Source: Atriophallophorus winterbourni (Eukaryota; Platyhelminthes; Trematoda; Plagiorchiida; Microphallidae). From it: a stretch of 64,000 nt of DNA. Shown here piece after piece: positions 38,984 through 51,300 of this stretch. Both the position numbers and the translations under genes were made by a program. The notes under the pieces were generated by a model. That model had not been told where the DNA came from and searched no databases. It was given only the letters and a program-made list of their open reading frames with translations. The stretch lies in assembly GCA_013407085.1 (NCBI GenBank), contig JACCGJ010015250.1, forward strand, positions 1-64,000, written 5' to 3'. Each line of letters begins with the position of its first letter. Position 1 is the stretch's first letter.

Positions 38984-41900
38984 TATCATCGATCGATCAT
39001 TGTCATACTTTCAGCAACAACTCATATGTTAGTTGTATTTGTCATGAGCAAAACTTACTTTGACCTTGGCTTCTTCGCCCAGCTTAATAGAAAAAAGACT
39101 CAGAACTCAGAACTCAGAAAATTGTATGGTAGAAAAAGCATTAAGCTTAACTATAACCATAGGATGACAAGTTATATGGAACATATAAAAATATATAAAA
39201 AATATAAAATATCTCAAAAATCAATAGGGACATTCGCATACCGCATGGTTCGTCATAAACTCATCGAGTTTGGAAGCGAAAACCTCAACAGATTCTGATC
39301 GTGTGATTTCTTAAGGCAAATAGTTCCAAGTGAAAAAAATTCTAAAGGAGAAAAAATTACGACGTATATCCAATCGAGAATGCGGAATGCTTAAAGCCTT
39401 TGAATGTGTTCGTGTTCTAGTAAGGTCATTGGGCTTTAGCAAGTGTTTAAGGGGATGGTTTACAGAATGCAAGATTTTGAAGGTCAACAGAAGGTCACTA
39501 CGTATCCGTCGTTGGGTAAAATCTTGTAAGTTCCGTTTTAACATTCGCTCTGTGAAAGGCAAATTTCTGTACCGGAAGACCAACTTTGTAGCACGATGAT
39601 AAATCCTGTCGAGTAGTTCGATATCCTTTCTCAGCCATGGTGCCCAGGCTTGGATGGAATATTCCATAACAGGACGTATATACGTGTTAATTACCCGGGG
39701 TAGGGTTTCGGGCGTAAAAATCCGGAATATTCTTTTGAGAAGACTCAAGATCCGGCCAGCTTTATTGCACACCATCCGGCAATGCTGTCCAGGCTTAAGG
39801 ATAAACGAAACCCAGATACCCAGATCTTTTTCTGCTGTGGTCCAGACGAGATCTTGCGTGCCAAGCTGATACTTGTGGTGCAGAGATTTCCCAAGCTGCA
39901 GCATTTTACATTTCGCAGGGTTAAATGGTAACTCATTTAACTGGGACCAACGAAATAAGATGCTTAGATCCCGTTGTAATGCCATACAGACATTAACAGA
40001 CCTGACACGTTTCCAAATTTTAATATCATCGGCAAATAGTATCAAGTTGCATCCAATATCCTCTACTATATCGTTCATATACACCAAGAATAGAAGAGGT
40101 CCAAGCACCGAGCCATGTGGAACTCCACTCGTGACGTCTATTTTTCTAGATAAGGTGCTGCCAACGCGAACTTGGACGTGCCTATCAGTAAGATAGTCCC
40201 TTATCCAATTCAGCAATATTCCCGTTATTCCATAGGATTCGAGCTTTTCAATTGAGATGTCATCGTTGACTCTATCGAAAGCTTTGGAAATATCGATGTA
40301 GCAAGCATGTACAGCCTCACCTTCGTCTAGTGCCTTGGTCCAATCATCGAACGTTGTAAGAAGGTTAGATAAGCAACAGCGACCTCTTCGAAAACCGTGT
40401 TGTGCTGCGGTCAAAATATTTTGGTTTTCAAAATGTTCTCTTATGCGCGCAGTCACAATGCGTTCCATTAATTTGGAGATCACCGGAAGTAACGTTACGG
40501 GTCTATAGTTTGCTGTGTCTGAACGGCTACCGCCATTATAAATAGGCGTTATCATCCCTGCTTTCCATTGCGGTGGTATTTTTCCTTCATTTAAGCTGAG
40601 ATTGAATATGCGAGTGAGAGGAGCAGTCAAAGCAACGCGGCACCTGCGAAGTACGGCGGGGGTAATTTTGTCTGCTCCAGGGGACTTCTTTTCGTTTAGT
40701 CGACAAAGTTCCCGCCCAACCATGTATTCGTTGATAGTCATTTCACTTAATAATTTGAAATGTGGTGAACTTGATGAAAGTTGATATGGTATATTACGCT
40801 TGGGATTGAAGACAAATGAGTAAAACGTTGCTAAAGCGTCGGCGGTATCTTGGGCAGTGTGGGTCAATCCATGAGGTGTTAGTACAGAGAATACACCTGG
40901 TTTGATCTTTGATCGTTCATTTAATATCTTGTTGAGAAGCTTAGGATTCTCTTCCATTCTCTTAAGCAAGTTCCATTGGAATTGCATGCGATCTTCTCTT
41001 ACAAGAGTAGTGACTTGATTCCGTATCTTACAGAATCGTTTCCAAGTTTCTTCCGTACCAAACTTCTTATGAGTTACCCAAGACTCTCGCTTAACAGCTA
41101 ACCATTTCTTCTTTCTACTCCGAATAACAAACTGGTTTTTGTAGCTGCATTTGTGTGGTACAAAAATCGAGTTTTCGTAAATCTTCGAATTGAGATAATT
41201 TAGAAACGAATTGTAATATGAGCCAGGATCCATTGAATCAAACTCATGAGTGTGTGCATCCCGGAGACTGATATTTAAGGATTCAAATTGTATTTTCCTT
41301 ATGACTTTCGTCTGTTCACACATGTGACATGTGACGTAAATGCTATTTGTTATGATTATCTCATTTTGTTCTATACTAATCGATAAAAATCATTGATTTT
41401 GTAAAATAAGGTTTATAATTATGTTCCTAAAATAATTAACGTTAACAGATAACTTTTGTTTGACATTTGCATTTATGAATACATATTTATGAGATAGTTT
41501 ATTTTCATGAGAATAGCTAACACAACTTATTAATTTACACATCATCGTTACATATATCCTCATATCATGGAAATATTCAAAGTACATAATCATTAGCGTT
41601 ATGACATCATACTCACTTGGCTGTCTGCCACCGCGACCTTCAAATAAAAGGTAGCGTGGTAGGAAGTAAATTGTTGTATAGCCAGTGAACGAACTATTGA
41701 TTAATCACCAATGAAGATCGATTGTGAATTCAGATTGTCATTTTCGCTCACTGTGTGATATTCACTCGCTCCCTGATTTTGTGATATTCATTCATTCGGT
41801 TAATACACGAGTTCGAGTTCGGTTGTGTTTTCTGACTGACGGCTGGGCCAGTGCAATACCCTTACAGTTATAACAATTGGCGACAGGGTGCGGAACAATT

Positions 41901-44305
41901 TTTTTAAATTATCAGAGGATGTCAGTGCCAATTGAATTCGCAAGAGAATTGCTCAATAAACACAAACAGATGTTTGAAGAGTTAATAAAACGAATGGTAT
42001 TCCAGACATTCAACAGTCAAAGTTCGGGACAATCAATGGAGAGTCTACTGCAACGGACGTCTGTAGCGCTGGATCTATATATAAGTCGATATATATATAT
42101 ATATATATATATTATCATCGATCGATCATCGTCATTCTTTCAGCAACAACTCATATGTTAGTGGTATTTGTCATGAGCAAAACTTACTTTGACCTTGGCT
42201 ACTTCGCCCAGCTTAATAGAAAAAAGACATGTGACGTAAATGCTATTTTTTATGATTATGTCATTTTGTTCTATACTAATCGATAAAAATCATTGATTTT
42301 CTGAAATAAGGTTTATAATTATGTTCCTAAAATAATTAACGTTAATAGATAACTTTTGTTTGACATTTGTATTTATAAATACATATTTATGAGATAGTTC
42401 ATTTTTATGAGAATAGCTAATACAACTTATTAATTTACACATCATCGTTACATATGCCCTCATATCATGGAAATATTCAAAGTACATAATCATTAGCGTT
42501 ATGACATCATACTCACTTCGCCGAATGCCACCGCGACCTTCAAATAAAAGGTAGCGTGGTAGGAATTAAATTGTTGTATAGCCAGTGAACGAACTATTGA
42601 TTAATCACCAATGAAGATCGATTGTGAATTCAAATTGTCATTTTCGCTCACTGTGTGATATTCACTCGCTCCCTGATTTTGTGATATTCATTCATTCGGC
42701 TAATACACGAGTTCGAGTTCGGTTGTGTTTTCTGACTGACGGCTGGCCAGTGCAATACCCTTACAGTTATAACAATTGGCGACTGGGTGCGGAACAATTT
42801 TTTCAAATTATCAGAGGAAATCAGTGCCAATTGAATTCACAAAACAATTGCCTGATAAACAGAAGAAGATGTTTGAAGAGTTGATACAACGAATGGCATT
42901 CCAGACATTCAACAGTCAAAGTTCGGGACAATCAATGGAGAGTCTACTGCAACGGACGTCAGTAGCGCTGGAACTCCTACAAGAATCATTCAACATTCAG
43001 CTGCCGTTCATAGAGAAAGTTGCAGTTCATCAAATAATCAGTTCAAGCTCAGGACAATCAGTTCAGATTTCAGCAAAGAAATTCGAAGAAATTCAGTCGC
43101 ATCCAGTAAATGAAGTCGAATTTGTTTCATTGAAAATGAACACAGAAGATGAGTTCCAGTCCCACACAAATTATGAGTTACAAACTAAATATGAATCAAA
43201 GCTACAGTCCGACCCCGACAATAAGTTACTAAGTCAGTGAAAACTGTCGGAGTGTGATGAAGTATAAACCTGAATCAGAAATGAGAGCACTGCCTTTAAT
43301 CTCAGCCGCAGATGCAGTTCCATACATCAGGAGAATCAGTAGAGAATTAACTGGTAAAAGAACACAACAAAAGAAACCCTGACTTGTATGCTGGCCTAGT
43401 GGAATGCGGCATTCTGGACGATTTTGCAGATACAAGCGCAAAACATGCCAGAATTGTGAAGTCGTTGGTCATACATGGAAGAAGTTTGCATTTTTAATGT
43501 GGCCCAAATTGTTACCGAAGAGAACAGATGAAGTCATGTACAAGTACTGGCAACAAGTCCAACGTAGCGAACAAATGTGGACACGCAACGCAAATAAACT
43601 TGGTCAACGACATGTAAATTTGAAGTACAAAAAACAATTAAATACCACTCAACGAAAGGCTCGACCAAACAGACTGAAATTCTACCCAGCAACGCGTTAC
43701 CTATAGCCATCAGTTTATAAAACCAGAATTCGACCGGAACCTCGAAACGAAGTACCTAACAATACGCCACCTGCAACACGCCGTTTTTCAACTCGTACCA
43801 GGCGACCGGTCACTCGTTTATCTCTCAACCCGCGATAACTGCGTTATGAATCAATTGTCCCATATTAATTTTGTTTCAAAAGGGGATGTGTTGTATAGCC
43901 AGTGAACGAACTATTGATTAATCACCAATGAAGATCAATTGTGAATTCAGATTGTCATTTTCGCTCACTGTGTGATATTCACTCGCTCCCTGATTTTGTG
44001 ATATTCATTCATTCGGTTAATACACGAGTTCGAGTTCGGTTGTGTTTTCTGACTGACGGCTGGGCCAGTGCAATACCCTTACAGTTATAACAATTGGCGA
44101 CGGGGTGCGAAACAATATTTTTTAAAATTATCAAATGATGTTGTCGTGCCAATTGAATTCGCAAAAGAATTGCTTAATAAACAGAAGCAGATGTTTGAAG
44201 AGTTAATACAACGAATGGCATTCCAGACAATTCAACAGTCAAAGTTCGGGACAATCAAGGAGAGTTACTGCAACGGACGTCAGTAGCGCTGGATCTATAT
44301 ATAAG

Positions 44306-44356
<51 letters not shown>

Positions 44357-47300
44357 TATCATCGATCGATCATTGTCATACTTTCAGCAACAACTCATAT
44401 GTTAGTTGTATTTGTCATGAGCAAAACTTACTTTGACCTTGGCTTCTTCGCCCAGCTTAATAGAAAAAAGACTCAGAACTCAGAACTCAGAAAATTGTAT
44501 GGTAGAAAAAGCATTAAGCTTAACTATAACCATAGGATGACAAGTTATATGGAACATATAAAAATATATAAAAAATATAAAATATCTCAAAAATCAATAG
44601 GGACATTCGCATACCGCATGGTTCGTCATAAACTCATCGAGTTTGGAAGCGAAAACCTCAACAGATTCTGATCGTGTGATTTCTTCAGGCAAATAGTTCC
44701 AAGTGAAACAAATTCTACGGAGAAAAAATTACGACGTATATCCAATCGAGAATGCGGAATGCTTAAAGCCTTTGAATGTGTTCGTGTTCTAGTAAGGTCA
44801 TTGGGCTTTAGCAAGTGTTTAAGGGGATGGTTTACAGAATGCAAGATTTTGAAGGTCAACAGAAGGTCACTACGTATCCGTCGTTGGGTAAAATCTTGTA
44901 AGTTCCGTTTTAACATTCGCTCTGTGAAAGGCAAATTTCTGTACCGGAAGACCAACTTTGTAGCACGATGATAAATCCTGTCGAGTAGTTCGATATCCTT
45001 TCTCAGCCATGGTGCCCAGGCTTGGATGGAATATTCCATAACAGGACGTATATACGTGTTAATTACCCGGGGTAGGGTTTCGGGCGTAAAAATCCGGAAT
45101 ATTCTTTTGAGAAGACTCAAGATACGGCAAGCTTTATTGTACACCATCCGGCAATGCTGTCCAGGCTTAAGGTTAAACGAAACCCAGATACCCAGATCTT
45201 TTTCTGCTGTGGTCCAGACGAGATCTTGCGTGCCAAGCTGATACTGTGGTGCAGAGATTTCCCAAGCTGCAGCATTTTACATTTCGCAGGGTTAAATGGT
45301 AACTCATTTAACTGGGACCAACGAAATAAGATGCTTAGATCCCGTTGTAATGCCATACAGTCATTAACAGACCTGACACGTTTCCAAATTTTAATATCAT
45401 CGGCAAATAGTATCAAGTTGCATCCAATATCCTCTACTATATCGTTCATATACACCAAGAATAGAAGAGGTCCAAGCACCGAGCCTTGTGGAACTCCACT
45501 CGTGACGTCTATTTTTCTAGATAAGGTGCTGCCAACGCGAACTTGGACGTGCCTATCAGTAAGATAGTCCCTTATCCAATTCAGCAATATTCCCGTTATT
45601 CCATAGGATTCGAGCTTTTCAATTGAGATGTCATCGTTGACTCTATCGAAAGCTTTGGAAATATCGATGTAGCAAGCATGTACAGCCTCACCTTCGTCTA
45701 GTGCCTTGGTCCAATCATCGAACGTTGTAAGAAGGTTAGATAAGCAACAGCGACCTCTTCGAAAACCGTGTTGTGCTGCGGTCAAAATATTTTGGTTTTC
45801 AAAATGTTCTCTTATGCGCGCAGTCACAATGCGTTCCATTAATTTGGAGATCACCGGAAGTAACGTTACCGGTCTATAGTTTGCTGTGTCTGAACGGCTA
45901 CCGCCTTTATAAATAGGCGTTATCATCCCTGCTTTCCATTGCGGTGGTATTTTTCCTTCATTTAAGCTGAGATTGAATATGCGAGTGAGAGGAGCAGTCA
46001 AAGCAACGCGACACCTGCGAAGTACGGCGGGGGTAATTTTGTCTGCGCCAGGGGACTTCTTTTCGTTTAGTCGACAAAGTTCCCGCCCAACCATGTATTC
46101 GTTGATAGTCATTTCACTTAATAATTCGAAATGTGGTGAACTTGATGAAAGTTGATATGGTATATTACGCTTGGGATTGAAGACAAATGAGTAAAACGTT
46201 GCTAAAGCGTCGGCGGTATCTTGGGCAGTGTGGGTCAATCCATGAGGTGTTAGTACAGAGAATACACCTGGTTTGATCTTTGATCGTTCATTTAATATCT
46301 TGTTGAGAAGCTTAGGATTCTCTTCCATTCTCTTAAGCAAGTTCCATTGGAATTGCATGCGATCTTCTCTTACAAGAGTAGTGACTTGATTCCGTATCTT
46401 ACAGAATCGTTTCCAAGTTTCTTCCGTACCAAACTTCTTATGAGTTACCCAAGACTCTCGCTTAACAGCTAACCATTTCTTCTTTCTACTCCGAATAACA
46501 AACTGGTTTTTGTAGCTGCATTTGTGTGGTACAAAAATCGAGTTTTCGTAAATCTTCGAATTGAGATAATTTAGAAACGAATTGTAATATGAGCCAGGAT
46601 CCATTGAATCAAACTCATGAGTGTGTGCATCCCGGAGACTGATATTTAAGGATTCAAATTGTATTTTCCTTATGACTTTCGTCTGTTCACACATGTGACA
46701 TGTGACGTAAATGCTATTTGTTATGATTATCTCATTTTGTTCTATACTAATCGATAAAAATCATTGATTTTGTAAAATAAGGTTTATAATTATGTTCCTA
46801 AAATAATTAACGTTAACAGATAACTTTTGTTTGACATTTGCATTTATGAATACATATTTATGAGATAGTTTATTTTTATGAGAATAGCTAACACAACTTA
46901 TTAATTTACACATCATCGTTACATATATCCTCATATCATGGAAATATTCAAAGTACATAATCATTAGCGTTATGACATCATACTCACTTGGCTGTCTGCC
47001 ACCGCGACCTTCAAATAAAAGGTAGCGTGGTAGGAAGTAAATTGTTGTATAGCCAGTGAACGAACTATTGATTAATCACCAATGAAGATCGATTGTGAAT
47101 TCAGATTGTCATTTTCGCTCACTGTGTGATATTCACTCGCTCCCTGATTTTGTGATATTCATTCATTCGGTTAATACACGAGTTCGAGTTCGGTTGTGTT
47201 TTCTGACTGACGGCTGGGCCAGTGCAATACCCTTACAGTTATAACAATTGGCGACAGGGTGCGGAACAATTTTTTTAAATTATCAGAGGATGTCAGTGCC

Positions 47301-48350
47301 AATTGAATTCGCAAGAGAATTGCTCAATAAACACAAACAGATGTTTGAAGAGTTAATAAAACGAATGGTATTCCAGACATTCAACAGTCAAAGTTCGGGA
47401 CAATCAATGGAGAGTCTACTGCAACGGACGTCTGTAGCGCTGGATCTATATATAAGTCGATATATATATATATATATATATATTATCATCGATCGATCAT
47501 CGTCATTCTTTCAGCAACAACTCATATGTTAGTGGTATTTGTCATGAGCAAAACTTACTTTGACCTTGGCTACTTCGCCCAGCTTAATAGAAAAAAGACA
47601 TGTGACGTAAATGCTATTTTTTATGATTATGTCATTTTGTTCTATACTAATCGATAAAAATCATTGATTTTCTGAAATAAGGTTTATAATTATGTTCCTA
47701 AAATAATTAACGTTAATAGATAACTTTTGTTTGACATTTGTATTTATAAATACATATTTATGAGATAGTTCATTTTTATGAGAATAGCTAATACAACTTA
47801 TTAATTTACACATCATCGTTACATATGCCCTCATATCATGGAAATATTCAAAGTACATAATCATTAGCGTTATGACATCATACTCACTTCGCCGAATGCC
47901 ACCGCGACCTTCAAATAAAAGGTAGCGTGGTAGGAATTAAATTGTTGTATAGCCAGTGAACGAACTATTGATTAATCACCAATGAAGATCGATTGTGAAT
48001 TCAGATTGTCATTTTCGCTCATGGTGATATTCACTCGCTCCCTGTTTTTGTGATATTCATTCATTCGTAATACACGATTCGAGTTCGGTTGTGTTTTCTG
48101 ACTGACGGCTGGGCCAGTGCGATTAAGCTTACAGTTATAACAATTGGCGACGGGTGCGGAACAATTTTTTTAAATTATCAGAGGATGTCAGTGCCAATTG
48201 AATTCGCAAGAGAATTGCTTATTAACAGAAACAGATGTTTTGAGAGTAATAAAAACGATGGCATCCAACTTCAACAGTCAAGCTCGGGACACTCAATGGA
48301 GAGTCTACTGCAACGGACGTCAGTCAGGGCTGGATCTATATTAAGTCGAT

Positions 48351-48397
<47 letters not shown>

Positions 48398-51300
48398 CAT
48401 CGATCGACATCGCTCCTTCTTTCAGCATGAGCAAAACTTACTTTGACCTTGGCTACTTCGCCCAGCTTAATAGAAAAAGAACATGTGACCGTAAATGCTA
48501 TTTTTTATGATTATCTCATTTTGTTCTATACTAATCGATATAAATCATTGATTTTCTAAAATGAGGTTTATAATTATGTTCCTAAAATAATTAACGTTAA
48601 CAGATAACTTTTGTTTGAAATTTGCATTTATGAATACATATTTATGAGATAGTTTATTTTTATGAGAATAGCTAATACAACTTATTAATTTACACATCAT
48701 CGTTACATATATCCTCATATCATGGAAATATTTAAAGTACATAATCATTAGCGTTATGACATCATACTCACTTGGCCGAATGCCACCGCGACCTTCAAAT
48801 AAAAGGTAGCGTGGTAGGAAGTAAATTGTTGTATAGCCAGTGAACGAACTATTGATTAATCACCAATGAAGATCGATTGTGAATTCAGATTCTCATTTTC
48901 GCTCACTGTGTGATATTCACTCGCTCCCTGATTTTGTGATATTCATTCATTCGGTTGATACACGAGTTCGAGTTCGGTTGTGTTTTCTGACTGACGGCTG
49001 GGCCAGTGCAATAAGCTTACAGTTATAACAATTGGTGACGGGCTGCGGAACAATTTTTCTAAATTATCAAACGATGTCGGTGCCAATTGAATTCGCAAGA
49101 GAATTGCTTAATAAACAGAAACAGATGTTTGGAGAGCTAATACAAACAATGGCATTCCAGACATTCAACAGTCAATGTTCGGGACAATCAATGGAGAGTC
49201 TACTGCAACGGACGTCAGTAGCGCTGGATCTCCTACAAGAATCATTCAACATTCAGCTGTGGTTTATAGAGAAAGTTGCAGTTCATCAAATAAACAGTTG
49301 AAGCTCAGGAGAATCAGTTCAGATTTCAGCGAAGAAATTCGAAGAAATTCAGTCGCATCCAGTAAATGAAGTCGAATTTAATTCATTGAAAATAAACACA
49401 GAAGATGAGTTCCAGTCCCACACAAATTATGAGTTACAAACTAAGTTTGAATCAAAGCTACAGTCCGACCCCAAAAGTAAGTTACAAAGTCAGTGAAAAA
49501 TGTCGGAGTGTGATGAAGTATAAACCTGAATCAGAAATGAGAGCACTGCCTTTATTCTCAGCCGCAGATGCTGTTCCATACAGCAGGAGAATCAGTAGAG
49601 AATTAACTGGTAAAAGAACACAACAAAAGAAACCCCGACGTGCATGCTTGCCTAGTGGAATGCGGCATTCTGGACGATTTTGCAGATACAAGCGCAAAAC
49701 ATGCCAGAATTGTGAAGTCGTTGGTCATACATGGAAAACGTTTGCATTTTTAATGTGGCCTAAATTGTTACCGAAGAGAGTGGATGAAGTCATGTACAAG
49801 TACTGGCAACAAGTCCAACGTAGCGAACAAATGTGGACACACAACGCAAATAAACTTGGTCAACGATATGTAAATTTGAAGTACAAAAAATAATTAAATA
49901 CCACTCAACGAAAGGCTCGACCAAACAGACTGAAATTCCACCCAGCAACGCGTTACCTAGAGCCATCAGTTTATAAAACCACAACCCGACCACAACCTCG
50001 AAACGAAGTACCTAACAATACGCCACCTGCAACACGCCGTTTTTCAACTCGTACCAGGCGACCGGTCACTCGTTTATCTGTCAACCCGCAATACCCGCGT
50101 TATGAATAAATCGTCCCGTATTAATTTTTTTCACATGAGATATCGATGTGCCTCCTTGGAAAATCTGTGTACCTTTGATTTAAATCCTAATCCAACCAAT
50201 AAATCAACTCGTGATCTTGACAAGAATGCAATGAATGTTTTATTCTGTAATCTCAATTTTTCAGTATATACTGTGCAATGTTTATTATGATATAATGGAT
50301 TAGAAACGCAGTGGTTAGCAATTTCGGCTCTTTAAATATCAACGGATAAACGTGTGCTTTTCATACATTGTTCATCCAGAACAAGGTATTGAAGCCCTAC
50401 AATTTTTTAATAACACTGAATCACCCTTGTGACCGGAGTATACTTCCACCGGAATAATAAACAACTAAAACGAAGCGTAAACTAGGATATATAGAGATAG
50501 GATATATATTAGAGATATATATAAAGGATCATCGATCGATCATTGTCATTCTGTCAGCGCAACAACTCATATGTTAGTGGTATTTGTCATGAGCAAAACT
50601 TACGTTGACCTTGGCTACTTCGCCCAGCTTAATAGAAAAAAGACATGTGACGTGAATGCTATTTTTATGATTATCTCATTTTGTTCTATAATAATCGATG
50701 TAAATCCTTGATTTTGTAAAATAAGGTTTATAATTATGTTACCAAAATAATTAACGTTAATAGATATTTTTTGTTTGACATTTGTATTCATAAATACATA
50801 TTTATGAGATAGATTATTTTTATGAGAATAGCTAATACAACTTAATAATTTACACATCATCGTTACATATATCCTCATATCACGGAAATATTTAAAGTAC
50901 ATAATCATTAGCGTTATGAAATTATACTCACTTCGCCGTTTGCCACCTCGCCCTTCAAATAAAAGGTAGCGTGTTATGAAGTAAATGTTGTTTAATACAA
51001 ACATCAACATTATCCTGATGATAAACTCTATCTGCCTAATTTAAAATATTAGAAATTATCATTCGTTGATCCTGACAGTCTTAAAAAACAGAGGCTTCAT
51101 CGTTCAAACTTCATTTACCATTTCTCACCTATTTAAAGACCTGAAGATCTTAATGCTACTTTTCCTACTTGTCGAGTGAAATCTGAACGAAATTGTTTCT
51201 GATGCATTTGTAATCGGAATTCGGTCAACGTTTTGTACAATTAACTTGGTTGTGGGATTTCACATAACGTGTTGCAGTATATACATCTAATCGTACTCGA

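Larger units (their letters stand above)
38519..42630. repeat. 5.37-kb segmental duplication, copy 1
   Basis: LTR, gag fragment, 24-nt exon, CR1-like LINE, 21-nt exon, LTR, gag fragment, 24-nt exon and 21-nt exon recur in the same order about 5,371 bp to the right (43889-48000) with very high identity. Confidence 0.88.
43889..48000. repeat. 5.37-kb segmental duplication, copy 2
   Basis: Second copy of 38519-42630; it shares its first LTR with the preceding LTR element. Scattered single-base changes and indels separate the copies. Confidence 0.88.

Noticed and set aside
35600..49021. Evenly spaced ~190-bp direct repeats as a CRISPR-like array
   Set aside because: They are 195-bp LTRs with TG...CA ends, primer site and gag sequence in a eukaryotic genome.
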